Positions 46,555 through 55,478 of a stretch of DNA of 64,000 bases are shown in pieces (the first letter of the stretch is position 1; every line of letters starts with the position of its first letter). The stretch spans positions 806,001 through 870,000 of the forward strand of contig CAWIKY010000006.1 in assembly GCA_963836905.1 (NCBI GenBank). The letters run 5' to 3'. The translations under genes were made by a program, and so were the position numbers. The notes beneath the pieces are model-generated. The model made no database searches, was not told the origin of the DNA, and was given only the letters and a program-made list of their open reading frames with translations. Source of the stretch: CAWIKY01 sp963836905 (lineage in GTDB: Bacteria > Pseudomonadota > Alphaproteobacteria > Caulobacterales > Hyphomonadaceae).

Positions 46555-46887
46555 ATGCAGTCCGCGCCTCATGTCTATCTAATCGTTGTGCTCGGTCTTC
46601 CTGTTGTTCTCATTGCATGGGTCATCTTCGTGCGGATGACGGCGCGCAGGCAGGCTGGCGGGACACGTACTGTTACCAGAGACCAGCGTCTTTCGCGCGG
46701 TCTGTTCGTCAGCCTGTACGCGGTGATCGCGGCGGGTGTGTTCGCCTTTCTGGGCGATGACAAATTGCTGGCGGGCATCTTCGGAATGTATGCCGGTTTT
46801 TGCCTGGCACTCGTCGGCTGGCAGAAGTGGCAGTCTGCACGCACGGCCAGGCCTGCGGGCAAGCTGAAAGAAGGAGCGGCCGAATGA
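46555..46887 (+). CDS. Small membrane protein inside the pnt operon
   Basis: A 110-residue protein with about three hydrophobic helices (VYLIVVLGLPVVLIAWVIFV, GLFVSLYAVIAAGVFAFLG, LLAGIFGMYAGFCLALVGW) and basic loops. It is not a transhydrogenase subunit known to me. It starts 3 nt after pntAB, and its stop overlaps the pntB start by 4 nt, so it is translated as part of the operon. It may help assembly of the membrane sector; no family recognised. Confidence 0.75.
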   Translation: MQSAPHVYLIVVLGLPVVLIAWVIFVRMTARRQAGGTRTVTRDQRLSRGLFVSLYAVIAAGVFAFLGDDKLLAGIFGMYAGFCLALVGWQKWQSARTARPAGKLKEGAAE

Positions 46888-48299
46888 GCCTTTCACCAAC
46901 GATTGTTGCCAGCCTCTACATGGTTTCGGCCATTCTGTTCATTCTGGCGATCCGCGGCCTCTCCAGCCCTGAAACGGCGCAGGGCGGCAACCGGCTGGGC
47001 ATACTTGGCATGGTGATTGCCATTGGCACGACATTGGCTTTTCTGGCGACGACTCTCACGCCCGTGACACTCGCGCTCATCCTGGCCGGGCTGATCCTCG
47101 GCGGCGGCGTCGGAGCCCTTCTCGCGATGCGGGCACCGATGACGGACATGCCGCAGCTCGTGGCGCTCTTCAATGCGTTGGGCGGCGCAGCGTCGATGCT
47201 GGTAGCGGCGGCGGCGTTCTATGCTCCCGAAGCGTTTGCACTGGCGCTGCCCGAGGGAGGTATGTCCGGTCGGTCACTGGTGGAGTTGTCGCTGAGCGTC
47301 ATACTTGGCGGGGTGACGCTGACAGGTTCGCTGGTCGCCTTTGCCAAGCTCAACGGCAACATGTCGGGCGCGCCGATCCTTTTGCCGCTTCGGCATGTCC
47401 TGAACGCTGCTATGGCGATTGCCGTCATCGGTCTGGTCGCATTGCTGGCCTGGCAGGGCGGTGTTTCCGACTGGGTTTTCTGGACGGTGCTTGGCCTGGC
47501 TCTGGTGCTCGGCATCACGCTCATCATCCCGATTGGCGGCGCAGACATGCCGGTCGTGATTTCCATGCTGAACTCGTATTCCGGCTGGGCGGCTGCGGCG
47601 CTTGGCTTCCCGCTGGGCAATCTGGCACTGATCGTGACGGGTGCGCTGGTGGGCTCTTCCGGTGCAATCCTCTCCTACATCATGTGCCGGGCGATGAACC
47701 GGTCCTTCCTGTCGGTCATCCTTGGCGGGTTCGGAGCAACAGACAGCGGTCCTGCCGGTGCGGGAGCCGATGACCGGCCGTTCAAGCGCGGGTCTGCGGA
47801 AGATGCCGCCTTCATCATGAAGAACGCCTCGCGCGTCATCATCGTGCCGGGCTACGGCATGGCAGTGGCGCAGGCTCAGCATGCGCTTAAGGATATGGGC
47901 GAACGGCTCAAGGCAGAGGGCGTGGACGTCTCCTATGCCATTCATCCCGTTGCCGGGCGGATGCCGGGGCATATGAACGTGCTTCTGGCCGAGGCGAACG
48001 TGTCCTATGACGAGGTCTTCGAGCTGGAAGACATTAACAATGATTTCCAGCGGGCCGACGTGGCGTTCGTCATCGGTGCAAACGATGTGACAAACCCGGC
48101 TGCGCGCGACGACCCGTCCAGCCCGATTTTCGGCATGCCCATACTCGATGTGGCAAAGTCAGGCACGGTGCTGTTCGTCAAACGGTCCATGTCGCCAGGC
48201 TATGCCGGTATCGGCAATGACCTCTTCTATCGCGACAACACGATGATGCTGCTCGCTGATGCCAAGAAGATGGTCGAGGATATCGTCAAGGCGCTCTAG
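46884..48299 (+). CDS. pntB: NAD(P)+ transhydrogenase subunit beta
   Basis: A 471-residue subunit with the multi-helix membrane domain II (MSLSPTIVASLYMVSAILFILAIRGLSSPETA, RAPMTDMPQLVALFNALGGAASMLVA, LNSYSGWAAAALGFPLGNLALIVTGALVGSSGAILSYIMCRAMNRSF). The NADP-binding domain III follows (VIIVPGYGMAVAQAQHALKDM, HPVAGRMPGHMNVLLAEANVSYDEV, FVIGANDVTNPAARDDPSSPIFGMPIL). The start at 46884 replaces the out-of-family 46800. Converges with, and touches, the hydrolase gene at 48296. Confidence 0.96.
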   Translation: MSLSPTIVASLYMVSAILFILAIRGLSSPETAQGGNRLGILGMVIAIGTTLAFLATTLTPVTLALILAGLILGGGVGALLAMRAPMTDMPQLVALFNALGGAASMLVAAAAFYAPEAFALALPEGGMSGRSLVELSLSVILGGVTLTGSLVAFAKLNGNMSGAPILLPLRHVLNAAMAIAVIGLVALLAWQGGVSDWVFWTVLGLALVLGITLIIPIGGADMPVVISMLNSYSGWAAAALGFPLGNLALIVTGALVGSSGAILSYIMCRAMNRSFLSVILGGFGATDSGPAGAGADDRPFKRGSAEDAAFIMKNASRVIIVPGYGMAVAQAQHALKDMGERLKAEGVDVSYAIHPVAGRMPGHMNVLLAEANVSYDEVFELEDINNDFQRADVAFVIGANDVTNPAARDDPSSPIFGMPILDVAKSGTVLFVKRSMSPGYAGIGNDLFYRDNTMMLLADAKKMVEDIVKAL

Positions 48300-49117
48300 C
48301 GGCGTTCGCTCTTGTCCAGTTTGGCAAGAACCAGATCAGCTGCATCGTGCGGGAATGCATCGAGAAAGCCATAGCCCCAGTGTGGGCATTCGATGACCTC
48401 GCCGTTCCGCATCAACCCGTTTGCGCGCCGTGTGGCGGCGGTCAGGTCGTCTGTCGGATTCAGGATCGTGATCCGATGGGGCAAACTGGTCAAGGCTTCG
48501 TCGAACGGCTTTGCATAGGCAAAAGCGGCCGTATGGCCCCATTCATAAGCCTCACCGCCCATCAGGTTCATGCGGAAAGAAGCGCTCATCATTTCCAGCG
48601 TCTGGCCGGGGCCCTGCCGGTCCACGATCCGCGCCCAGGTTTCCGAAAACCTCGTGCCTGCAGTATCCAGAGGGATGGGCGTGAACATGTCGGAGAACAT
48701 GGCCCGTTCCTCGTCGGTCAGGATGGCAGCTGAGACCATGGTAATCGCGTTGACGGCGGCCGGGCGCTGCACAGCCATTTCAACGGCTACCTTCGATCCG
48801 GTATGATTGCCGAACAGGTCCACATGCGCATGGCCAAGCCTGTCGGCTGTTTCCCACATGCACCGGGCATAAAGCGCGATGCTGGTCTTGTCTTCCGAGG
48901 GCGGGGCATCGGACATGCCATAGCCCGGATAATCCGGAGCGACGACAGTGCGGGTTTCTCCGGCGACCGCGATGAACCGTTCGAACTCCTCGCCGCATTT
49001 CGGGCTTTGGTGCAGGCAGTAGATCGGCGGTTTATCTGACTCCGATTCAGGCTGCGCAATTCGGTAATGAATCTGACCAAAGCCCCCATCGACATAGCCG
49101 CGACGTACCTGAACCAT
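48296..49117 (-). CDS. Alpha/beta hydrolase-fold protein with His at the nucleophile elbow
   Basis: A 273-residue alpha/beta-fold protein: PIYCLHQSPKCGEEFERF (oxyanion loop), VVAPDYPGYGMSDAPP, and the elbow VDLFGNHTGSKVAVEMA. The elbow reads G-N-H-T-G, with His where the catalytic Ser is normally found; GxHTG elbows occur in a subset of this superfamily. The C-terminal His seems present in ECPHWGYG. Either it uses other chemistry or it is not a classic esterase. Last gene of a minus-strand run starting with the VOC and MDR genes; its ATG overlaps the MDR stop by one base. Confidence 0.88.
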   Translation of the reverse strand: MVQVRRGYVDGGFGQIHYRIAQPESESDKPPIYCLHQSPKCGEEFERFIAVAGETRTVVAPDYPGYGMSDAPPSEDKTSIALYARCMWETADRLGHAHVDLFGNHTGSKVAVEMAVQRPAAVNAITMVSAAILTDEERAMFSDMFTPIPLDTAGTRFSETWARIVDRQGPGQTLEMMSASFRMNLMGGEAYEWGHTAAFAYAKPFDEALTSLPHRITILNPTDDLTAATRRANGLMRNGEVIECPHWGYGFLDAFPHDAADLVLAKLDKSERR

Positions 49118-50132
49118 CAGACGCGCTCCGGTGCGACGGCAACCATGGCCTTGCCATTGTTCTTGCCATCCATCAGACGCTCGAACAGGGCAGGGGCCCC
49201 ATTCAGCCCTTCGGCGCGGTCTTCTTCGAAAGCCAGATCACCGCTCGCAAGCCAGACGGATGCTTCGGTCACATATTCGTCCCAGCGCGGGTAAAAGTCA
49301 TAGACGACGAGTCCGGAAAGCTGCGCCCGCTTGCCGATGATCATCCCGGCATTCAGGGGATGCTGGCTCTGCATATCGGTATGGTAGGCATCAACCAGAC
49401 CACACAGCACGCCGCGCGCATAGATGTTGGCGTGACCGAGCGCCAGCATCGCCATATCGGCAGAGACGTTTTCGAAGAAGACATTCAGGCCATCGGGAAG
49501 CGCCTGTTTCAGTTCATCTTTCCAACCGTCGGCCTTGTAATCCACACACGCATCGAAGCCGTAGGTGTCCGTGACGATTGCGCATTTTGTCGGACCGCCC
49601 GCAATCCCGACTACGCGCGAAGCTCCGTTCAGGCGGGCGATCTGTCCGGCCGTTCCGCCAACAGGCCCGGCTGCGGCGTCGACCAGAAACGTGTCGCCGC
49701 TTGTGACTCTCGCCAGTTGTGTCACACCTGCCCAGGCGGTGAGGCCCGGCATGCCCAGAACGCCGACATGGGCCGAAAGCGGTGCCATGCCCGGGATCGA
49801 TCTTGCGGGCATGAGCTCCCGGAACGGCGCAGATACTCTGCCCAGCCGCCTTCCATGGATTGCACCCAGTCACCGCTTTTCAGTCCGTCTGAGTCGCTTT
49901 CAACCACCTCACCGACAATGGCACCGGGGATCATGCCCTTGCCGGGCTCCGGCGGAGCCTCTCCCATGTGCCGCCCGCGCAGCCGCGATCCGACATAGGG
50001 GTCGAGCGAGAGGTAGACTGTTCGCACGACCACGCCGCCTTCAGGGCAGTCCGGGCGCGGAGCGTCAATGGAGGTGAAGTCATCGGCGCGAGGCTTGTGC
50101 GAGATCGCGTGCCGGAGGGTGAAGAGCTTCAT
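49117..50132 (-). pseudogene. MDR-family NADP-dependent oxidoreductase, frameshifted twice
   Basis: From the ATG at 50132 the frame reads MKLFTLRHAISHKPRADDF, VVRTVYLSLDPYVGSRLRGRH, GKMIPGAIVGEVV-like, up to GGWAEYLR. The family sequence then moves to a second frame (VPGAHARKIDPG) for about 12 codons, and to a third (MAPLSAHVGVLGMPGLTAWAGVTQLA), with the cofactor loop DAAAGPVGGTAGQIARLNGASRVVGIAGG, to the end. Two +1 insertions near 49830 and 49800 explain this; the span is 2 over a multiple of 3. Without them it is a normal 338-residue enone/curcumin-reductase-type enzyme. Confidence 0.88.
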
Positions 50133-50134
50133 TG

Positions 50135-51018
50135 TTACATCTCCACGATCTCGACGAGCGTCCCGTCGAGATCCTTCATCGTCCCGGCGCGCTTGCCTTT
50201 GTAGATTGGCCCGTCGCGAACCTCCGGCGGGATGATCCACGGACCCTGAAGCTTCGAGAAGTCCGGATGAAAGAGCGTGCCAATCGCGCATCCCGGGGGC
50301 AGCATGCCGTCATGGCGGTCTCGCGGTGTTGCGGCCTCCGGGTACTGGTCGAGTTCAAGAAACACATCGCGGTCATGGATCATGGTCGAGATGAGATGAA
50401 GTTCATCCATTGGCGTTCCGTAAGCGCCAGCCAGCATTGTGTAGACGATCTCCATATCCCGGCCCATCTGAACGCCCGCATGCTTTTCCATCCAGCCGTT
50501 CGAGGCGCGCATGTCCGAGCAGCCCATGACCAGGATGAAGAGTTTGTCGATGGGCGTGGACCCGCGCGCGGCAGATCATAGGCGGGCAGATCGTCCTTGA
50601 TCTGCGTCAGATAGACGATTTCCTCGTCCGGACCCTTGACCTGCATGGGGTGGATGGCAGGCAGGCCTTCGATCTCGCGCGGCGGGCCGATGATCTCGAA
50701 TGGCAAGTCCTTTACCCGCTCGTTCGCGGCGAGAACATCCTGAACGCAAATTTCGATTGCCGCCCAGCCATAGCTGCGCAGTGCCTTGTAGCCCTTCACC
50801 GGCGGCTGTTCGATGAACCGTATGTAGATGTCAGCGCCGGAGGATGGCGCCATGATGATGTAGGGGAGCCCGGCGGTTGAGGGTGCATCCCAACTCGCCG
50901 CCAGTGACTCGTCAACTGTGCCTTCCTCGACGACCGAATAGTCGAAATAGTTTGCATAATTGTTCTTTGATCGTTCGAGATCGGCGACGGTGAGTGTGGC
51001 GGCGCGCAGCAGTTTCAT
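50135..51018 (-). pseudogene. VOC (glyoxalase-fold) family protein, frameshifted
   Basis: From 51018 (MKLLRAATLTVADLERSKNNYANYFDYSVVEEG, strong GAGGAG site) the frame runs through a first VOC domain to YLTQIKDDLPAYDLPRA. After one shift it continues RGSTPIDKLFILVMGCSDMRASNGWMEKHAGVQMGRDMEIVYTML and a second VOC-like half ending GTLVEIVEM. One base is missing in the CGCGCGCG run at 50562-50570. The intact protein would have about 294 residues. It precedes the MDR gene by 2 nt, so these were one operon. Substrate unknown. Confidence 0.85.
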
Positions 51019-51063
51019 GGGAACTCCTCGGGTAAAAGCGCCCTTGACCGGACGCGCTGGTAT

Positions 51064-51080
51064 AAAAGGATATATCATTT
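51064..51080. promoter_or_regulatory. Operator-like palindrome, copy 1 (GATATATC core)
   Basis: AAAG-GATATATC-ATTT lies between the divergent VOC (minus) and DUF1330 (plus) genes. A near-identical palindrome, AAAAGATATATCTTTT, is at 56733-56748 between another divergent pair in the same cluster. Both could bind one local regulator; none is encoded inside the cluster. Confidence 0.5.
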
Positions 51081-51113
51081 GAGCGCAGGCTCCAGCCTTC
51101 GGAGAGAAAACTT

Positions 51114-51411
51114 ATGTCCGCCTACATGATCGTATTCGCAAAAGTGAAGGACCGTCTCGAGATTTCTCAACGAGTACGCCAAGCCAACCGCAGAACTCCT
51201 GGCCCGTATGGGCGGTGAATATCTGGTCCGGTCTCCGAAGATCGATCTCATTGAAGGCGACCTGATCGAGAGCGGGTCTGCCGTCATTTCGAAATGGCCG
51301 GACAGGGCTGCGCTCGACGCATTCTACACAAGCGCGGAATATGCTCCGTTGAAAGCGGCGCGGGCAGATCTTGCAGACTGCCATATCATCGTCGTGGAGG
51401 ACCCATCATGA
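51114..51411 (+). pseudogene. DUF1330/NIPSNAP-like small protein, frameshifted
   Basis: Starts at 51114 behind GGAGAG: MSAYMIVFAKVKDRLE. Then, after one extra A at 51162, it continues in the next frame FLNEYAKPTAELLARMGGEYLVRSPKIDLIEGDLIESGSAVISKWPDRAALDAFYTSAEYAPLKAARADLADCHIIVVE. This is the ferredoxin-like DUF1330 fold with W-PxxxxxxxF/WYxSxEY. The span of 298 nt is one above a multiple of 3. The stop overlaps the next gene by 4 nt. About 98 residues if corrected. Confidence 0.82.
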
Positions 51412-52226
51412 ATTACGCAGCGATTTTCGTCTCGGTGGCGGTCGCTCTGGGTATGGAGCTGCGCATGCCGAACCGCCGCCACCGCTGGCGCGTGCCGGCG
51501 AAATGTCGGCGAGCTTTCAGACACAGCCGGACATGACGGCGCAGGAGATTACTGGCGGCAGCGCATAGGCGGCAGGCGGTGAAACCTGGCGCAAGCCGGG
51601 CGCGCTCAAGCTGTACCGGCTACAACATCATCTACGGCACGGATGCTACCGTGGTCTGGGACCGCTACGCCATGTGGCGGGTTTATTCCGATGCCAAGGA
51701 AGACAGCCGCACGGCAGAGGGCAAGGTGCGTATCGAGGGCTGGACGGACGGCAAGCCTGCGCTGCTGCTCGTCTTTCGACGGGACGCACACCTACAATCA
51801 GGATGGCATGATGAACGACCAGTCCGCCAATGCCATGTGGGGGGCAAACTTCGGCTATGGCGCCATACGAAACGCACTAGATGACGGCTGGAACCAGAAG
51901 CGCCTGCCTGACCGGCTGATCGATGACGCACCGGCCTATCTCATAGAGCTGAAAGACCCGTCGGTGGCATGACCCGTTTCGCAATACGCCAGTCCGACTC
52001 GGCCATCGTTTATGTCGGGTTCAACACGCCGCGCGGCTGGCATGAGCGCTATTATTCGCATTTCTACGAAAAGCCCGGTGTGTCATGGGTGCAGCCGGGA
52101 CGTGTCCGGCTTTTCTACGACGGCGTAAAGGCCAACGAGGCGATCTGGACCGACTTCGATCTCTCCGAAGACTTTGCCGACGATCTGTTCGTGATGGAAA
52201 CACCGCCGGTAAGTCCGACGCCCTGA
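51408..52226 (+). pseudogene. Exported protein of unknown family, with several indels
   Basis: Starts MNYAAIFVSVAVALGM, then a shift gives AAHAEPPPPLARAGEMSASFQTQPDM, so it has a signal peptide. Later frames give GGETWRKPGALKL, TGYNIIYGTDATVVWDRYAMWRVYSDAKEDSRTAEGKVRIEGWTDGKPALLLVF, DGTHTYNQDGMMNDQSANAMWGANFGYGAIRNALDDGW, and GMTRFAIRQSDSAIVYVGFNTPRGWHERYYSHFYEKPGVSWVQPGRVRLFYDGVKANEAIWTDFDL. At least five breaks are needed, including an in-frame TAG near 51567. The sequence pieces look conserved, resembling lipoprotein-localisation (LolA-like) outer-membrane proteins only loosely. Confidence 0.65.
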
Positions 52227-52532
52227 TCAGAACCGGTCCGGCCGCATGACGCCAACTTCGGCGACGCTCAGCACGCCGATATGATCGGCGAGCAGTTTTT
52301 CCAGTTCGATCAGGCTTTTCTCGACTGTTCTCGGCAGGCCCGATCGAGATCACACCACCATGTCCTGGCTGGCTGAGAGATCGGTCTCGCGCTGCCATTT
52401 GGTACGGTTTCCGAAGCCCGCGAGCGCAGGCAGGACGGTGTATCCGTTCAGCCCGGCACTCTCGAGCACCCGGCCGGCGCGCTTGTAGGCCATGCGTTCG
52501 ATGATGAGTTCGAGACGTTTCATTGTGTGCAT
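52227..52532 (-). pseudogene. PII-like protein, SbtB-type, frameshifted
   Basis: From 52532 behind AGGAG: MHTMKRLELIIERMAYKRAGRVLESAGLNGYTVLPALAGFGNRTKWQRETDLSASQDMVV, the PII-like fold with T-loop region. It then breaks at an extra TG (near 52350), resumes ISIGPA, shifts again by one base near 52337, and ends TVEKSLIELEKLLADHIGVLSVAEVGVMRPDRF. The two indels (+2, +1) cancel, as the total length shows. SbtB-type PII-like proteins bind adenyl nucleotides and gate the bicarbonate transporter SbtA, which is encoded directly upstream. Confidence 0.8.
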
Positions 52533-52541
52533 GTCGGTCTC

Positions 52542-53527
52542 CTAACCTGTCGCCAGCCCGGCGAGGAAAATATACGCCGGAATGCCCAGCGTCACGTTGA
52601 ACGGAAAAGTGACCCCGAGAGACAGCGTGAGGTAGACCGACGGCCGCGCCTTGGGCAGCGCAAGACGCATGGCGGCCGGGACGGCGATATAGGAGGCCGA
52701 TGCTGCCAGCGTGATCAGCAGGGCCGCGTCGCCATGGCTGATGTCGAGCAGGAAGCAGATCGCCGTCGCAATGAGCGCCGAGACCAGCGGCATGTAGATG
52801 CCGAAGCCGATAACGGTTGGCTCGAGCTGCTTCCAGCCTTGACGCAGGCCCCGTCCGGCGGAGAGGCCCATGTCGAGAAGGAAAGAGGCAGAGCACACCC
52901 TGAAAGGCCGTCACGAAGAACGGGCGCACACTGGCCGTGCCGTCTTCGCCGTTGATCCAGCCGATGATCAGCGCACCGACCAGAACGACAACCGACGCAT
53001 TCAGCAGGACTTCCCGCATCAGTTCCCCGCGCTCGGAGCCTGCGACTTCGTCGCGTTTCTTCTTCTTCTGACTACGACCGTAAAGGATCAGCGCCGTGAT
53101 GATGGCCGGCGTTTCCATCGAGCGCCGCAACGGCGACCATATGGCCGGAACTGTCCAGCCCGGTCATTCGGACGGCTTCCGTCGCCGCGACGAAGGTAAC
53201 GATGGATATGGAGCCGTAATGTGCTGCCACGGCAGACGCATCAGTGGTGTCGAGTTTGCTGGTGAAGCGCAGGAAGGCGTAGGCGATCACCGGCACACTG
53301 AAGGACAGGACGACCCCGGCCAGCAGAACCAGCGCGACGTCGAGCGTCAGCGGGCTCTTGGACATTTCGATGCCGCCCTTGAGCCCGATCGCCATCATGA
53401 GATAGATCGCCAGCCCCTTCGCGAAGGCTTCGGGCACACTCATCTGGGACCGCAGCAGGGCCGCACCGAGGCCAAGCACGAAAAAGAGTATGATGGGCGA
53501 TGTGAGGGTGGAGATCACGAGATCCAT
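52542..53527 (-). pseudogene. sbtA: Sodium-dependent bicarbonate transporter SbtA (DUF897), frameshifted twice
   Basis: Frame 1 from 53527: MDLVISTLTSPIILFFVLGLGAALLRSQMSVPEAFAKGLAIYLMMAIGLKGGIEM, then AAHYGSISIVTFVAATEAV. One extra base near 53120 moves to METPAIITALILYGRSQKKKKRDEVAGSERGELMREVLLNASVVVLVGALIIGWING. One extra T near 52883 moves to FLLDMGLSAGRGLRQGWKQLEPTVIGFGIYMPL and ASASYIAVPAAMRLALPKARPSVYLTLSLGVTFPFNVTLGIPAY. This is the DUF897/SbtA family with ten or so helices. Corrected length about 328. Next to sbtB-like and carbonic anhydrase genes. Confidence 0.9.
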
Positions 53528-53565
53528 CAGTGTCTGTCCTGTTCAGTCAAAATCCGGTTAGCGGC

Positions 53566-53598
53566 AAAAAAAGAGCCGCCAGATAAAGGGCGGCTCTT
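53566..53598 (-). terminator. Rho-independent terminator after the carbonic anhydrase gene
   Basis: On the minus strand a perfect 10-bp stem AAGAGCCGCC / GGCGGCTCTT with an 8-nt loop is followed by a run of T (A-run 53566-53572 on the plus strand). It lies between the carbonic anhydrase stop and the sbtA start, so sbtA should have its own promoter. Confidence 0.85.
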
Positions 53599-53623
53599 CT
53601 TGTTCATGTCAGGCGCACACGCG

Positions 53624-54500
53624 CTATTCGATGGCCGAAAGCAGTTCCGGTGCGGTCACCAGCTGGCGCACGCCGTGCGATTCGGTCTCGTTGAACACAT
53701 TGCCTTCATCGGCCCATTCGTTCAGCGAATTGATGTCGACCTTAGCGCACTGAGGCCGGACGCTCCAGGTCACCTTGAGCGGCGAGCAGGTGTTGCTGGT
53801 CATAGCTCGGTCCGGTCGTCGATCCGCGGAAAACGATCGGCGTTCCCGTGTCGGACGGGATCATCGCAGCCTGATAGACATCGTTTCCGGACTGGGTGAC
53901 CTCTGCCATCTCGGTGAAGTCGAGGGCATCCTCATCGTTCACCACCAGGAAAACCTGAGCCTCGACACGCAGAAGCGGGTCGGTACAGGTGTCGGAGAGG
54001 CACGAGCCAAGACCTTCGCCCGGCTCGATGTCACATGATGTGTGCACCCAGTGGACCTCGATGGTATCGCCCGGCTTGACCTTGCCGAAATCACCCTCGA
54101 CCGGGGTCAGTTCGGCTTCGGTAAGAGAGCCGGTATCGTTGCAGGCATAACCGCCATAGTCGGAATCATTCACGAAGACGCTGAAGCCCGGGCCTTTGTG
54201 CTCGGCATTCGTGTGCGTATGGATATTGCACAGGTTCATCGACGTATAGTCAGGCGCCATTTCGAAGGAATCTGCATTGAGGCCTGCGGTGTTGGAGATG
54301 TCGCGCGGCGTTTGCGGACCCATGTCGACGCAGAGAGCCGCTGCATCGGCCGTTTCGGTTTCGGTCGCATCCGCCTCAACCACTGCCAGCTCGCTCTCAC
54401 CTTCTACCGCGGGCGTTTCAACCACTTCGGTTTCAGGCGCGTCCTGTCCACATGCGGCGACGAACGCCAGAGCGGCAAGGGTAGGTATAATCAGTTTCAT
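53624..54500 (-). pseudogene. Delta-class carbonic anhydrase lipoprotein, frameshifted near its end
   Basis: From 54500: lipobox MKLIIPTLAALAFVAACG, an acidic linker (VVETPAVEGESELAVVEADATETETA), then LCVDMGPQTPRDISN, MNLCNIHTHTNAEHKGPGFSVF with the HxH of the zinc site, and TIEVHWVHTSCDI. The frame breaks after HLLAAQ; with one extra A near 53775 removed it continues VTWSVRPQCAKVDINSLNEWADEGNVFNETESHGVRQLVTAPELLSAIE. The motif set is that of delta-CA-like proteins. It would interconvert CO2 and bicarbonate in the periplasm. Span 877 nt, one over a multiple of 3. Confidence 0.86.
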
Positions 54501-54623
54501 AGTTTCGGTTCCCCAAGTGCGTATTTACAATGCAGGCTTAGCTTACACGGTCCATGCTGGCCTATCCTTTGTGCCTATTCAAGCCATAGGTGAAAGCTTG
54601 GTAACCTTTCTTCCCGCGACAAA

Positions 54624-54983
54624 TCAGGTTTTCGCGAATTCCTCGCCGACCTGCTCAGAGCTTTCCTCGTCGATCTTCTGAAGCGCCTCACGATCCTGTT
54701 GCAGGATGCGGAAGACACGTGCCAGAAACTCCTGCGTCCAGAGCCCGCGCGCATCGGCTTGCGCCTTGGTCGGTTCGAAGGCCTCGATGGCGGCTTTTGT
54801 CACGGCACCGTCCTGTTCGAGCAGGGTCTCGATGGTATCCATCCGCTCGCGCATCACCGACATTTCCTGTGCGAGCACGAGGACGATGTTCATCAGCTTT
54901 TCGGTATCCGGGTCGTCCAGAAACCACGGACGCTTGCCTTTGGCTTTCGCGCCGGCAAGCTGCAGCGGGTCGATTTTAGTCAT
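54624..54983 (-). CDS. Conserved-looking hypothetical helical protein, 119 aa
   Basis: Start at 54983 (MTKIDPLQLAGAKAKGKRPWFLDDPDTEKLMNIVLVLAQEMSVMRERMDTIETLL); the in-frame leader to 55148 reads antisense to the next gene's leader. The middle is a coiled coil, and the C-terminus (ARGLWTQEFLARVFRILQQDREALQKIDEES) another helix. No enzyme motif. Comparable small proteins sit in steroid or aromatic degradation clusters of Sphingomonadales, from memory. Possibly a subunit or adaptor. Confidence 0.72.
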   Translation of the reverse strand: MTKIDPLQLAGAKAKGKRPWFLDDPDTEKLMNIVLVLAQEMSVMRERMDTIETLLEQDGAVTKAAIEAFEPTKAQADARGLWTQEFLARVFRILQQDREALQKIDEESSEQVGEEFAKT

Positions 54984-55026
54984 TTCAGGCTCCGGGTGAT
55001 ACGGACGCGGATATTTGCAGGGGACG

Positions 55027-55446
55027 CTACCAAGGGGGACTGCCACCAATGCATGCGGGTTCGCGCCGATAGTCGAATGCACCGTCGCCCGACCAGTCCC
55101 TGCCGTCCGGAAAGCGCACCTCAACACCTTCAAGCAGTTTTTGGTCAAACAGCCTCATATTTACGCCGACCAAATCTACGGGACCGTGTTTCTCAAGGAA
55201 GGAGCGGGCAAACCCGAAATGGGTCGTTGCCGAGCACGTTTTACACGAGTGAACTTCAGCAGCAGGGTCAGGCTTGTCAGTGCGCATTACTGAAAGAGTG
55301 TCGCCTTCCACTTGCGTATCCGCATTTGTGAAATACCCCCACGCGGCACCGGTTTTGCGACACAGCGTACAGTTACAGTCATGAATAAATGTTGGTTTGG
55401 CGGCGATTGTTATTGAAACGTCGCCGCAGAGGCAGGTCGCAGTCAT
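55027..55446 (-). CDS. GFA-family (glutathione-dependent formaldehyde-activating-like) protein
   Basis: A 139-residue zinc-binding protein: TATCLCGDVSITIAAKPTFIHDCNCTLCRKTGAAWGYFTNADTQVEG, then VHSCKTCSATTHFGFA. The CxCG, CxCTxC and CxxC cysteine sets are the GFA/Mss4-fold signature. Annotated family members include S-hydroxymethylglutathione synthase, but most have unknown substrates. It lies between the methyltransferase and the 119-residue gene on the same strand. Confidence 0.9.
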   Translation of the reverse strand: MTATCLCGDVSITIAAKPTFIHDCNCTLCRKTGAAWGYFTNADTQVEGDTLSVMRTDKPDPAAEVHSCKTCSATTHFGFARSFLEKHGPVDLVGVNMRLFDQKLLEGVEVRFPDGRDWSGDGAFDYRREPACIGGSPPW

Positions 55447-55478
55447 CTTCGTCTCCGGTATTTTTGTCCCGACGGGGT

